NCBI GenBank assembly: GCA_016718605.1
Contig: JADKCY010000003.1
Span: 1,054,001 to 1,118,000 of the forward strand
Length of the DNA stretch: 64,000 nt
Direction: 5' to 3'
Origin: Lysobacterales bacterium
GTDB taxonomy: Bacteria > Pseudomonadota > Gammaproteobacteria > Xanthomonadales > Xanthomonadaceae
The notes beneath the pieces are model-generated. The model was not told the DNA's origin, made no database searches, and saw only the letters and a list, made by a program, of their open reading frames with translations. Position numbers and translations under genes: made by a program. Shown in pieces: positions 43,388 through 51,998 of the stretch. Position 1 is the stretch's first letter; every line of letters begins with the position of its first letter.

Positions 43388-45199
43388 ATGTCATTTCCAT
43401 CCCATTCCCAGCTCAGCCTGGGCCTTGCCAGTGCGCTGGCAGTCTCAACGTTTTCACACGCGGCAACGACGCAACCAGAGGTCGTGGTCACCGCAACGCG
43501 CGGCACCCAAACACTCGACAACAGTTTGGCCAGCGTCAGTGTCATCACGCGCCAAGACATTGACCGCGCCGTGACACGTGATCTGGTCGATCTTTTGCGC
43601 CTGCAAGCGGGCATCGACATCGTGCGAAGCGGCGGCCTGGGCCAGCAATCCAGTCTGTTCTTGCGTGGCAGCAATTCCAATCACGTACTGGTATTGATTG
43701 ATGGTGTGCGGATCGCCTCCGCCAATACCGGTGGCTATGCTTGGGAGAACCTCCCGCTCGGTCAGATTGAGCGCATCGAAATCGTGCGTGGCCCACGTGC
43801 CGCGCAATGGGGCTCCGATGCCATTGGTGGCGTGATCCAGATTTTCACCCGGCGCGATAACGGCCTCGATGCCACCGTCTTGGCGGCAAGCCACCGAACC
43901 TTCGGCGCCGAAGCGGGCCTGGGTCATCGCGAGAGTGGATACGGCTATGGCCTGCGTATCGGCTACTTGGATGGCGATGGCTTCAACGCACAGAACCCGA
44001 GTGGCTTTGGCTTCGATCCCGACAATGATGGCAGCCTGCTGCGCAATCTGAGCGGTTGGGGCGAGTGGGCACTCGGCGACCAACGCGCCAGCGCCAGTCT
44101 GTTGGCTACGGACAACGTCATCGAGTTTGATCAGGGCATCTCATCGGTGCGCCATCACGCTGGCAGTGTGGGTCTGGATGGCGAAGTGTCCTCGCAGTGG
44201 TCGCATGAACTGCGCTTAGCGCACGCCCGCGAGTCACTGATTACGCCGGCGTTCTACAGTGCCTTTGAGACACGCCGCCAACAGGCCGACTGGGTGCATC
44301 GTTTGCAACTTGGCAGGCAACAACTGCAGCTCGGCATGGCATGGATGCATGAGACCGGCGAGTTGATTGATGCCTTCTCCGGCGTCTCCACCTATGACCG
44401 GTCGCGCAGCAACCGCGCCGCGTTCGCACACTGGAACGCTGACTTCGACGCGCATCAATGGGAACTCTCCGCGCGTCTGGACGACAACAGTGCCTATGGC
44501 AGTGAGTTCACCACCCAAGTGGCATGGGCGTGGCAGCTCGCCTCGCACTGGCGCTTCTCCGCCAGTGCTGGCGAAGGCTTTCGCGCACCGAATTTCAACG
44601 AACTGTATGCGCCAGGCTTTGGCGGCTATTACGCAGGTAATCCGCTGCTGAGCGCAGAAACTTCGGAAGCCATCGAACTCGCTCTGCAATGGCACCCGGC
44701 CACGACGCAGCGTGCCGAGTTGCGCCTCTACCGCAATGACATCGACAACCTGATTGCCTACGCTGGCGGCGCAACCTTTCAGGCCATCAACATCCTGCGG
44801 GCGCGTATTGACGGAGCGGAACTGAGCTATTCGCAACAGCTCGGCGCTTGGCAGCTGGTTTCCAACGCGACCTGGCAAGACCCGCGCGACATCGACAGCG
44901 GGCTGACACTGCTACGCCGCCCCACGCGCAAAGCCTCGCTGCAACTGCAACGATCCGTCGGCGAGCGGATACATTTTGGCGTCGAAACGGTCGGCTACTC
45001 TTCGCGTCGTGACTTTGACGGCGACTTGGCGGGCTACGGCTTACTCAACCTGACTGCGCAATGGGAAGTGGCTCCGCAATGGCAGCTGGAGGCGCGTCTC
45101 AATAACTTGCTGGATCGCCAGTACACCGAAGCGGGCGGCTTCAATACCGACGATGCGAATGGCTGGCTGCTGCTGCGCTGGCGTGCCGCCAAGGACTGA
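43388..45199 (+). CDS. btuB: TonB-dependent vitamin B12 receptor BtuB
   Basis: A 603-residue outer-membrane receptor from ATG 43388 (CAGGAGCGTTCC before it). Signal peptide about 1-25; TonB box EVVVTAT; plug domain with VSVITRQDIDRAVTRDLVDLLRLQAGID, SLFLRGSNSNHVLVLIDGVR and IERIEIVRGPRAAQWGSDAIGGVIQIF; then a 22-strand barrel ending in an aromatic-containing strand (GWLLLRWRAA). The cobalamin riboswitch upstream and the close match of the plug to BtuB support the substrate. No btuF/CD or cobalamin salvage genes follow in this window. Confidence 0.94.
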   Translation: MSFPSHSQLSLGLASALAVSTFSHAATTQPEVVVTATRGTQTLDNSLASVSVITRQDIDRAVTRDLVDLLRLQAGIDIVRSGGLGQQSSLFLRGSNSNHVLVLIDGVRIASANTGGYAWENLPLGQIERIEIVRGPRAAQWGSDAIGGVIQIFTRRDNGLDATVLAASHRTFGAEAGLGHRESGYGYGLRIGYLDGDGFNAQNPSGFGFDPDNDGSLLRNLSGWGEWALGDQRASASLLATDNVIEFDQGISSVRHHAGSVGLDGEVSSQWSHELRLAHARESLITPAFYSAFETRRQQADWVHRLQLGRQQLQLGMAWMHETGELIDAFSGVSTYDRSRSNRAAFAHWNADFDAHQWELSARLDDNSAYGSEFTTQVAWAWQLASHWRFSASAGEGFRAPNFNELYAPGFGGYYAGNPLLSAETSEAIELALQWHPATTQRAELRLYRNDIDNLIAYAGGATFQAINILRARIDGAELSYSQQLGAWQLVSNATWQDPRDIDSGLTLLRRPTRKASLQLQRSVGERIHFGVETVGYSSRRDFDGDLAGYGLLNLTAQWEVAPQWQLEARLNNLLDRQYTEAGGFNTDDANGWLLLRWRAAKD

Positions 45200-45372
45200 G
45201 CGCGTAGGGATCCCGTGCAGATGCCCCAGCAACCGCCACCCAATCGCGAAAGCGATTGATTCGTTGGGAGAGAGCCCATGCCTTTGCCGGACTAGCAACC
45301 TTGAGAAAATGCAGGAAAGCACGCTCTGAACGGTATGCCAGAGGCGCCGGTGGACCTACCCGTGTTTCATTG

Positions 45373-45410
45373 CCGATCAACCAGCGCCCCTGGTTGATCG
45401 GTGTCCTTTT
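45373..45410 (+). terminator. Terminator-like hairpin downstream of btuB
   Basis: CCGATCAACCAG and CTGGTTGATCGG form a perfect 12-bp stem with loop CGCCC, followed by TGTCCTTTT. It lies 173 bases after the btuB stop. Confidence 0.7.
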
Positions 45411-45661
45411 GGGTGTCGTGTGCGGGCTTGCCGACGTGGTGGGTTATGCGGTCACACTTCGCCGCAATATTGCTTGCAAGCTTCTTGCAGGGCATCTTTG
45501 GCACTAACACGGACGGTTTGTCGTATGTCTGCTTGGCAGATGCCGATGCGATCCTCAGGCAACCCTCGCGGGGCATGCAGACTCGTGTCAATCTCTGATG
45601 GTGCGCCGCAGCCCGCGTGATCAGAGCCAAATTGCGCTGCTGATGGTTCCACTCATGCTGA

Positions 45662-45683
45662 TAGAATCGTGATGATGATCACA
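45662..45683 (+). promoter_or_regulatory. TAGAAT -10 element with adjacent CRP/Clp-like palindrome
   Basis: TAGAAT (45662-45667) resembles a -10 box. It is followed by CGTGA-TGATGA-TCACA (45668-45683), nine of ten matches to the CRP/Clp consensus TGTGA-N6-TCACA. The palindrome ends 11 bases before the DUF1631 ATG and touches its ribosome site, a position suited to repression. Confidence 0.5.
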
Positions 45684-45694
45684 GGAATTTCGCC

Positions 45695-48265
45695 ATGCGC
45701 AGTCGAGTGGGCAGCATGAACGCCGAACCAACCGCCGCACCTCCACGACTCGCCCAACGTCCTCTGCCACGTCGTGTGCGCGCGTTGCTAGAGGGCATTC
45801 TCAAGTTTGCATCGGACGAAGTTGAGCGCGGTATGCGCGCCACACTGGACGAATTTGAGCAGCAGCTGTTCAAGCTCGCGGAGCAAGCGCGAAACTCTGC
45901 GACCCAGGCGTCTTGTTTCGAAGCACTTCGTGAAATCAAGCGCGGCCGCTCCGATCTCACGCCGCGATTCCTGATCGCTTTGGAAGCCGTACTCGCCAGT
46001 GTCCGTGATGCGACGCCCGAGCCAGACCCGAACGAACATCGCGCCAGCTTTGGCGAATTGGCGCTGGTGGCGGACATCGAACTGGAAGAGAACATCGTAT
46101 TGAACGAGATCTCTTCGCGCGCAGAAATCCGCCACAGTCTTCCGCTGTTCCTGCTGGGGCAACGTTTCGGAGTCATTGCAGGAAAACCCGCATTTGAAAG
46201 CGAACGACTGCCGATTGGCCCCCAATTGCTCTGTCGTTGCTTGCGCAAAGCGGTGCACTCACTTGATCTGAATGTTGAGTACCGCCTGTTGTTCTTCCGC
46301 CAATTCGACCGTCAGGTCATGCACCTGATTGGTTCGCTGTATGAGGCAGTGAACAGCTATTTGGCGCGCGAAAAAGTCCTGCCGCACTTGAGCGCTGTGC
46401 CCAATCGACCGCGCGCGGGCAGCGCCGCGACGCAAGCGCCAAAATCGCCGAGCAGTGCTGCGCCAGTAAATGACCCCGCCCAACGCGCCAAAACCGGCTC
46501 GGCGAACACCTTCAATCCAGAGACTGTGCCGCACGTCCCGCATGCGAGTTGGGGCTCGCCGACTGCAGCACCCGCTGGCATGCCTGCCGGCATGGCCCCA
46601 GCGGGTATGCCAGCCACGGGTGGCTTCGAAATTCCGCACGTGCCACCCGGGGTTGCTTCGCCATTCGCGGGCATGAACACCGCACCTTCCCCGGGTCAGT
46701 CGATGTCTGCGGCCAGCGGCTCGGTGGGTGTCGCGACACCCAACGCCGCCAAGCCGTTTACCGCCTGGCCAGGCACCACCCATCCTGAGCCGCTGGAAAT
46801 GGACGGCGGCGGCAATGACGCACAGATGTTCGACGTGCTGCGGCAGTTGCTCGCAGGTCGACGTGCCCTGCTCGGCAAACTTTCCGGTAACACCGCGACG
46901 CCGCCTGCCAACGCCTACACGGCGACACGCGATGACGTGCAGGCGGTTTTGTCGCTGATGCAAGGCCGCGAGCCTCCACGCATGCAATTGGATGGCAAAC
47001 CCGTGATGCGCAGCATCGGGCATGTCAAACAGGACATGTTGGCGCAACTGCGTCAGGTAACCCCGCCCGGCCAATCACCGATGCTCTCTCCCGAGCACAA
47101 TGACATTGTCGAGTTGCTCAGTTTGCTGTTCGAGAACATCAGCCGGGAGTTCAGCCCCACCAGCCCTGCGGCGCAATTGCTGGCCAAGCTGCAAGTCCCG
47201 ATGCTGCGTGTCGCGCTGTCGGACAACGGCTTTTTCACCCGTCGGCAACACCCTGCCCGTCTGATGCTGAACGCGGTCGCGGAAACCGGCGCCACCTGGT
47301 TGCGTGATGGGGAAGACATCGATCAAGGCCTGCTCGACAAACTGAATCTCGTCGTTGACAAGGTCACCCACGAGTTCAATGACGATCCGGCGATCTTCGA
47401 AAGCACGGTCGGCGATCTTGAACAGCAAATGCAGACGCAGGCACGCAAGGCGGAAGTTGCCGAGCGTCGTCATGTCGAAGCCGCGCGTGGCAAGGAAAAG
47501 CTCGCGCTCGCGCGTCAAGGCGCCGAAGCAGCCGTTGCTGCACGACTTGCCGGACATAACGTACCCAAATTTGTCAGCGCGCTGCTCAATCAGGCGTGGA
47601 CGGATGTTTTGGCCTTGTCGCTTTTGCGCGGTGGTGAGGAGTCGCCGGTCTACCAGCGGCAAATCGAGATCGTGGATCAGTTGATCCGCATTTCGACCGG
47701 CCAGGTCAGTTTGGCGGGTGCTGAACTGGCAGGGTTGCGCGAGGATGTTGAACACGCGCTGGTGAAGGTGGGTTACCACGAGAACGATGCCAATGCGCTC
47801 GTCGCTCGCTTGCTTGCGGGTCCGGATGAAGTCAGCGCGGATGACGCCTCGACGCGAACCGAGCTGGCGCTAAAGTTGAAATCGCGAACTCGTCTGGGCG
47901 CGACCGGCGAATCGCACCACACCGAACCCAAGCCGGTGCTCAGTGCCGAAGAGCAGGCGCAGTACGACCGCATTCGCCATTTGCCATTCGGCACCTGGTT
48001 CGAGTTCCGCGAAGATCAGGGCGTCGTCGTGCGCCGTCGCATGTCTTGGTTCAGCACCGTGACCAACAACGCACTGTTCGTCAATCATCGGGGACAACGC
48101 GCAGGCGAGTACGACATGGCCCATCTCGCGCGACTGTTGTTGAGCGGCAAGGCGACCATCGTCATGGCCGAACAGGGCACGATGATTGATCGCGCATGGC
48201 AGTCGATCATGGGCGCATTGAAGTCATTTTCAGGCAAGCCAGCCGCTGAAGGAGCCAGCTCATGA
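45695..48265 (+). CDS. DUF1631 family cytoplasmic protein
   Basis: An 856-residue protein with ATG 45695 after ACAGGAATTTCGCC. It shows the DUF1631 pattern: N-terminal helical region with ASDEVERGMRATLDEFEQQLFKLAEQARNS and FEALREIKRGRSDLTPRFL; a disordered Pro/Ala/Met-rich linker (about 245-370, with repeats of PAGM); a helical middle with LLSLLFENISREFSPTSPAAQLLAKLQVPMLRVAL; and a C-terminal small beta module FGTWFEFREDQGVVVRRRMSWFSTVTNNALFVNHRG. That C-terminal part resembles PilZ-like folds and may bind nucleotide or protein (inference). The annotation 'thymidine phosphorylase' sometimes attached to this family has no support here. The stop overlaps the next gene (ATGA). Function unknown. 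Confidence 0.88.
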   Translation: MRSRVGSMNAEPTAAPPRLAQRPLPRRVRALLEGILKFASDEVERGMRATLDEFEQQLFKLAEQARNSATQASCFEALREIKRGRSDLTPRFLIALEAVLASVRDATPEPDPNEHRASFGELALVADIELEENIVLNEISSRAEIRHSLPLFLLGQRFGVIAGKPAFESERLPIGPQLLCRCLRKAVHSLDLNVEYRLLFFRQFDRQVMHLIGSLYEAVNSYLAREKVLPHLSAVPNRPRAGSAATQAPKSPSSAAPVNDPAQRAKTGSANTFNPETVPHVPHASWGSPTAAPAGMPAGMAPAGMPATGGFEIPHVPPGVASPFAGMNTAPSPGQSMSAASGSVGVATPNAAKPFTAWPGTTHPEPLEMDGGGNDAQMFDVLRQLLAGRRALLGKLSGNTATPPANAYTATRDDVQAVLSLMQGREPPRMQLDGKPVMRSIGHVKQDMLAQLRQVTPPGQSPMLSPEHNDIVELLSLLFENISREFSPTSPAAQLLAKLQVPMLRVALSDNGFFTRRQHPARLMLNAVAETGATWLRDGEDIDQGLLDKLNLVVDKVTHEFNDDPAIFESTVGDLEQQMQTQARKAEVAERRHVEAARGKEKLALARQGAEAAVAARLAGHNVPKFVSALLNQAWTDVLALSLLRGGEESPVYQRQIEIVDQLIRISTGQVSLAGAELAGLREDVEHALVKVGYHENDANALVARLLAGPDEVSADDASTRTELALKLKSRTRLGATGESHHTEPKPVLSAEEQAQYDRIRHLPFGTWFEFREDQGVVVRRRMSWFSTVTNNALFVNHRGQRAGEYDMAHLARLLLSGKATIVMAEQGTMIDRAWQSIMGALKSFSGKPAAEGASS

Positions 48266-48609
48266 GCGAGCACCGACGCGCCAAGCGCAAGCGCGCACAA
48301 GAGAATATCGACGTCGTCGACACCATGACCGAGCACGCCGTCGGACGCATTGGCAACCTGTCCGAAAACGGCATGATGATGCAAGCCACCGCACCGCTCA
48401 TCGAGGATGCGCTGTACCAGTTGCGCTTCACGCTGGGTGGCAACGGCGTACCGTCCCGCGTGATGGAAGTTGGCGCGCACCAGTTGTGGTCCGAGACTAC
48501 CCATGTGCCGGGCCAGTTCTGGTGCGGATTCCGCTTCATCGATATTGCGCCAGCGGACGCTGAGCACCTCATCCGCTGGGTCGAGCAACCGGGCGGTCAG
48601 TTTGATTGA
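48262..48609 (+). CDS. PilZ-domain c-di-GMP-binding protein
   Basis: A 115-residue single-domain PilZ protein. Both ligand motifs are kept: RxxxR at residues 5-9 (HRRAKRKR) and the NxSxxG motif (RIGNLSENGMMM). It should bind c-di-GMP. Its start overlaps the DUF1631 stop by four bases and its end overlaps the ApbE start, so it is translationally coupled on both sides. A role as c-di-GMP-responsive partner of the DUF1631 protein is inferred from this coupling. Confidence 0.9.
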   Translation: MSEHRRAKRKRAQENIDVVDTMTEHAVGRIGNLSENGMMMQATAPLIEDALYQLRFTLGGNGVPSRVMEVGAHQLWSETTHVPGQFWCGFRFIDIAPADAEHLIRWVEQPGGQFD

Positions 48610-49675
48610 TTCGCAGCGGCGATCTGATCGCCGTTGGTGGATCTTGCTGCTGCTTGGCACACTCGCCCTGCATGGATGTGAGCCTAGGCAGCAGGTCTTT
48701 CAGCATGAGGCTTTGGTGTTTGGCAGTCGCGCCGAGTTTTCCTGGCGCGCCGCCGACGCCGAGCAGTCGGAAAAGGCGCTCGCAACTGTCTTGCAACACT
48801 TGGCCAAGCGCGAGCGTGACTGGCATGTCTGGCAACCAAGTGCGCTCACGCGCGCCAATCGCGCCTGTGCAAGCGGGCAGTGGTTCACGTGGCCGGCAGC
48901 GCTGCAGGTGCTGTATGACGCCGCGTTGCCTGTTTGGCGTGATAGTGATGGCCTGTTCAATCCTGCCGCGGGCCGCTTGATCGCCGCGTGGGGCTTTCAT
49001 CACTCGCCGCCTGCCGCTGGCATGCAACCGAGTGCTCAGTTGCTCACCAAATGGCGCCAGAAACCGGTCGGGATGAACGACATCGCGTTCAAGAGCGATC
49101 AGGCGCGTTGCCTGCATCCCTTGCTGCAATGGGACTTCAATGCCATTGCCGAAGGCGTCGCCAGTCGTGAGATCGCGGGCTTGCTGCAGCACCAAGGCAT
49201 CGAGCACGCACTGATCACCTTGGGTGGCGATGTCTATGCGCTTGGTCAGGCCAAAGACCGCGCTTGGCGTGTGGCGATACGGCACCCGGAAGGCGGTGCG
49301 TTCGCATCGATCGATCTGCATGATGCGGAGGCATTGTTCACCTCGGGCAGTTATGCGCGGTTTGTCGACAGCGCTGCAGGCACGCGTCTGGCCCATGTGC
49401 TCGACCCGCGTCTGGGCGAACCCGTCGAGGGTCAGCGCGCGGTCAGCGTTCTGCACCGCGACCCCGCGTTCGCGGACGCCGCGGCAACCGCATTGATGGC
49501 AGCACCCGATGCCGACTTCGAGCGCATCGCACGCCAACTGCGGGTGCATTGCGTGCTGCGCATGGACGACCAAGGCCACCTTTCGGTGAGCACTGCACTG
49601 AATGCCCGATTGCAGTGGCTGATGACACCGAACGCGCCAATCACCCTGCTCGAGCTTGGTCACGACTGTCACTGA
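48602..49675 (+). CDS. apbE: FAD:protein FMN transferase (ApbE family lipoprotein)
   Basis: About 357 residues. The only sensible start in frame is TTG at 48602, eight bases inside the PilZ gene, because sequence further upstream is the PilZ gene read in another frame. A signal (RRWWILLLLGTLALHGC) with lipobox LHGC follows. ApbE landmarks: GLFNPAAGRLIAAWGF, QWDFNAIAEGVASREIA, ITLGGDVYALGQ, LFTSGSYARFVDSAAG, and LDPRLGEPVEGQRAVSVL. ApbE transfers FMN from FAD onto Thr of target proteins such as NqrB/NqrC, RnfG or other electron carriers in the periplasm. No flavoprotein target gene is near, and the N-terminal part is more divergent than usual. Confidence 0.85.
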   Translation: MIDSQRRSDRRWWILLLLGTLALHGCEPRQQVFQHEALVFGSRAEFSWRAADAEQSEKALATVLQHLAKRERDWHVWQPSALTRANRACASGQWFTWPAALQVLYDAALPVWRDSDGLFNPAAGRLIAAWGFHHSPPAAGMQPSAQLLTKWRQKPVGMNDIAFKSDQARCLHPLLQWDFNAIAEGVASREIAGLLQHQGIEHALITLGGDVYALGQAKDRAWRVAIRHPEGGAFASIDLHDAEALFTSGSYARFVDSAAGTRLAHVLDPRLGEPVEGQRAVSVLHRDPAFADAAATALMAAPDADFERIARQLRVHCVLRMDDQGHLSVSTALNARLQWLMTPNAPITLLELGHDCH

Positions 49676-49681
49676 GACAAG

Positions 49682-49713
49682 AAAAAAGCGCGCACCGTTG
49701 CCGATGCGCGCTT
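49682..49713. terminator. Bidirectional terminator between apbE and the TorF-type porin
   Basis: AAGCGCGCA and TGCGCGCTT form a 9-bp stem with a 10-base loop. On the minus strand it is followed by six T, a strong terminator for the porin gene; it also lies just after the apbE stop. Confidence 0.85.
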
Positions 49714-49735
49714 CGAACTGACCCTGCAGACAGAC

Positions 49736-50407
49736 TCAGTAGGTGAACAGATCCGCCGAGGCCGACAAGGTGAACAGCAGGGTGCCATCACGTGCCACGT
49801 TGTCGCTGTCATCGGTATCGGAGTAGCCCAGATACGCGGTTACCGGACCAAAAGCGCGCGACACGCCGACCTGCGCATGATTGAAGTCGACGAAATCGGC
49901 GGACGAATAGTTGGTATGCGTGGCTTCCAGGTCCAGCGAAAAGTCGGCCGGCAGGGCAATGCTGTGTTTGCCCTTCACGCGGTAGGCGCTGCCACCCAGA
50001 GCGTCATCATCCGCGAAGTAGGCCAGCACCTCGGTGCCGAAAGGAAACGTGACGGAACTGGTCAGTTCCGTGTAGTTGTAGTCAGACGCGCCGTTATAGG
50101 TGTAACGCACGAAACCGGCAGCAAATGCCCAGCCGCCATCCATTTCCCAGCCGTAGCCACCGTAGTAGTCAACTTCCGAATCGGCGGGATCGCCTTCACC
50201 AAAATCCACGTTGGAGAACCAGGTGCCCACATAGAAACCGCTGTCACCCGACCAGTCCAACGCGGTCTGGAAAGCCATGTCGCCCTGAGTTTGGCTGGCA
50301 CCATCGAACAGGTAGTCGGATGCCAACGTGACCGTGCCGGAAATGCTACCCGCGAACGCCAAGGGCGAGGCCAAGGCAAGTACCACTGAAAGAGCAAGCT
50401 TACGCAT
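49736..50407 (-). CDS. TorF-family putative outer-membrane porin
   Basis: A 223-residue protein from ATG 50407, preceded by TTTGGAGGTTCTC. Signal peptide about 1-19 (ending AFA). The mature chain is Tyr/Asp/Gly-rich with alternating strands: VTLASDYLFDGASQTQGDMAFQTALDW, GFYVGTWFSNVDFGE, VDYYGGYGWE, ending in an aromatic residue (SASADLFTY), as barrel proteins do. This is the TIGR02001/TorF type. In relatives it is often found with nitrogen-regulation or ammonium genes; here pepQ and ntrBC lie on the other side of a 262-bp divergent region. The substrate is not known. Confidence 0.88.
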   Translation of the reverse strand: MRKLALSVVLALASPLAFAGSISGTVTLASDYLFDGASQTQGDMAFQTALDWSGDSGFYVGTWFSNVDFGEGDPADSEVDYYGGYGWEMDGGWAFAAGFVRYTYNGASDYNYTELTSSVTFPFGTEVLAYFADDDALGGSAYRVKGKHSIALPADFSLDLEATHTNYSSADFVDFNHAQVGVSRAFGPVTAYLGYSDTDDSDNVARDGTLLFTLSASADLFTY

Positions 50408-50669
50408 TGAGAGAACCTCCAAAATAAGGGGGGCGACCACTAATCGATTTGTGCGCAACGCCGGATACAAGCCCGTGTTGCTTGCTCCCCGCGGGACGCA
50501 TGCCGCAACGAAGTGCCAAATCGTGGTGACTGTTTACCAATTTTTTACGGAACTTGCACGTTTCGGCATATGACCTTCTGTGCACTGCAACAATGCGCCG
50601 AATCCACGCGGCGCCCGCGACGTGCCGCAGGTATGCTGTTCATCCCGCGCCGAAACCCTTGGATTGCCC

Positions 50670-51998
50670 GTGCATCATCCCGAATCCCCCGCCGCCGCCG
50701 CGTTGTATTCCGCACATCTCGCCACCTTAATGCAGCGTGCCGATGGAGCCCTGCGACGCGCAGGAAAGCAGCATTTGCTGATCCCTTCGGGTGTCACCAA
50801 GTACCATTTTCTGGATGACCGACCCTATCCATTCCAGGTCAACCCGCACTTCAAGGCATGGCTCCCATTGACGGAGTATCCGGACTGCTGGTTGATCATC
50901 ACGCCAGGTCAAACGCCGCATCTGATCTACCTTCTGAACGACGATTTCTGGCATCTGCCACCCCGCGCGCCGGAAGGCTACTGGATCGATCATTGGCGAA
51001 TCTCGCTGATCCGTTCGCCAGACGACGCCCGTGCACTGCTGCCGCCGGCCATTGACTGCGCCATCGTGGGCGAAGCAGATGCCGCACTGCAAAGCTATGT
51101 CCCAGACAATTCGCCTGCACTGCTTGACTACCTCCACTACCACCGCGCCAGCAAGACCGCCTATGAACTTGCGCTATTGCGAGAAGCCAGTGCACGCGCC
51201 GTGCGCGGCCACCGTGCAGCAGAGGCCAGCTTTCGCGCGGGCGGATCCGAACTGGACATCCATCGGGCCTATCTCGCTGCCACCGCGCACAACGATCTCG
51301 ATCTGCCCTATACCAATATCGTTTGCCTGAATGAACATTGCGCGACCTTGCATTACCAGTATCAAAGTCCACTCAAGCCGGCCGAATTCCGATCCATGCT
51401 GATTGACGCGGGCGCCAGCGTGGCCGGGTATGCGGCGGACATCACGCGCACCTGGAGCAATGGTGATCGTTTGTTCGACGCGCTGATTCAGGGTGTGGAC
51501 GCGGCGCAACGCGCATTGGTCGATGGTGTGCGTGAGGGGGTGGATTACCGCCACTTGCACGTCGAATGCCATCATCGACTGGCCGACGTGTTGCGAGATG
51601 TGGGCGTGCTCAAGGGCAGCGCTGAAGCCGCCGTCGCCGAGGGCATCAGCGCCGCCTTCTTCCCGCATGGCCTGGGGCATCTGCTCGGCCTGCAGGTTCA
51701 CGACGTGGCGGGATTTGCCGCCAGCGATGCCGGTGGGCACATCGAACGACCGGAAGGCCATCCTTTCTTGCGTCTGACCCGTCCGATCAGCGCGGGCATG
51801 GTGATGACCATCGAACCCGGCATCTACTTCATCGAGAGTCTGCTGGCACCACTGCGTGAGCGCTTGCCGAGTCAGCGCATCGACTGGGCACTGATCGAGC
51901 GTCTGAAGCCCTTCGGCGGCGTGCGCATCGAAGACGACGTGGTCTGTACTCACGGTCTACCGGAAAACCTCACCCGCGACGCCTTTGCTGCCGCGTGA
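50670..51998 (+). CDS. pepQ: Xaa-Pro dipeptidase (PepQ)
   Basis: 442 residues from a GTG at 50670, which gives the standard PepQ length. The N-terminal domain has HLLIPSGVTKYHFLDDRPYPFQVNPHFKAWLPL; the pita-bread metalloprotease domain has metal ligands in LIDAGASVAGYAADITRTW, FFPHGLGHLLGLQVHDV, MTIEPGIYFIESLL and GVRIEDDVV. It cleaves X-Pro dipeptides using two metal ions. The stop codon overlaps the GTG of ntrB (51995), so it is in one unit with the nitrogen two-component genes. Confidence 0.95.
   Translation: MHHPESPAAAALYSAHLATLMQRADGALRRAGKQHLLIPSGVTKYHFLDDRPYPFQVNPHFKAWLPLTEYPDCWLIITPGQTPHLIYLLNDDFWHLPPRAPEGYWIDHWRISLIRSPDDARALLPPAIDCAIVGEADAALQSYVPDNSPALLDYLHYHRASKTAYELALLREASARAVRGHRAAEASFRAGGSELDIHRAYLAATAHNDLDLPYTNIVCLNEHCATLHYQYQSPLKPAEFRSMLIDAGASVAGYAADITRTWSNGDRLFDALIQGVDAAQRALVDGVREGVDYRHLHVECHHRLADVLRDVGVLKGSAEAAVAEGISAAFFPHGLGHLLGLQVHDVAGFAASDAGGHIERPEGHPFLRLTRPISAGMVMTIEPGIYFIESLLAPLRERLPSQRIDWALIERLKPFGGVRIEDDVVCTHGLPENLTRDAFAAA

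Larger units (their letters stand above)
45200..45694. other. 495-bp intergenic region with two hairpins, no convincing gene
   Basis: Between btuB and DUF1631. CAATCGC-GAAA-GCGATTG (45241-45258) is a perfect 7-bp stem with a GNRA tetraloop, and a 12-bp terminator-like stem lies at 45373-45401. Short open frames on both strands have no start signals and unremarkable translations. The promoter and CRP-like site for the next operon are at the right-hand end. Confidence 0.5.

Noticed and set aside
45367..45630. Short open frames on both strands between btuB and DUF1631
   Set aside because: No start signals, no recognisable motifs, and the hairpin at 45373-45401 interrupts them; treated as chance.
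50505..50518. Sigma-54-like promoter (minus strand TGGCAC-TTCG-TTGC) upstream of the TorF-type porin
   Set aside because: The distance between GG and GC is nine bases instead of the invariant ten, so it should not work as a -24/-12 promoter despite the attractive ntrBC context.
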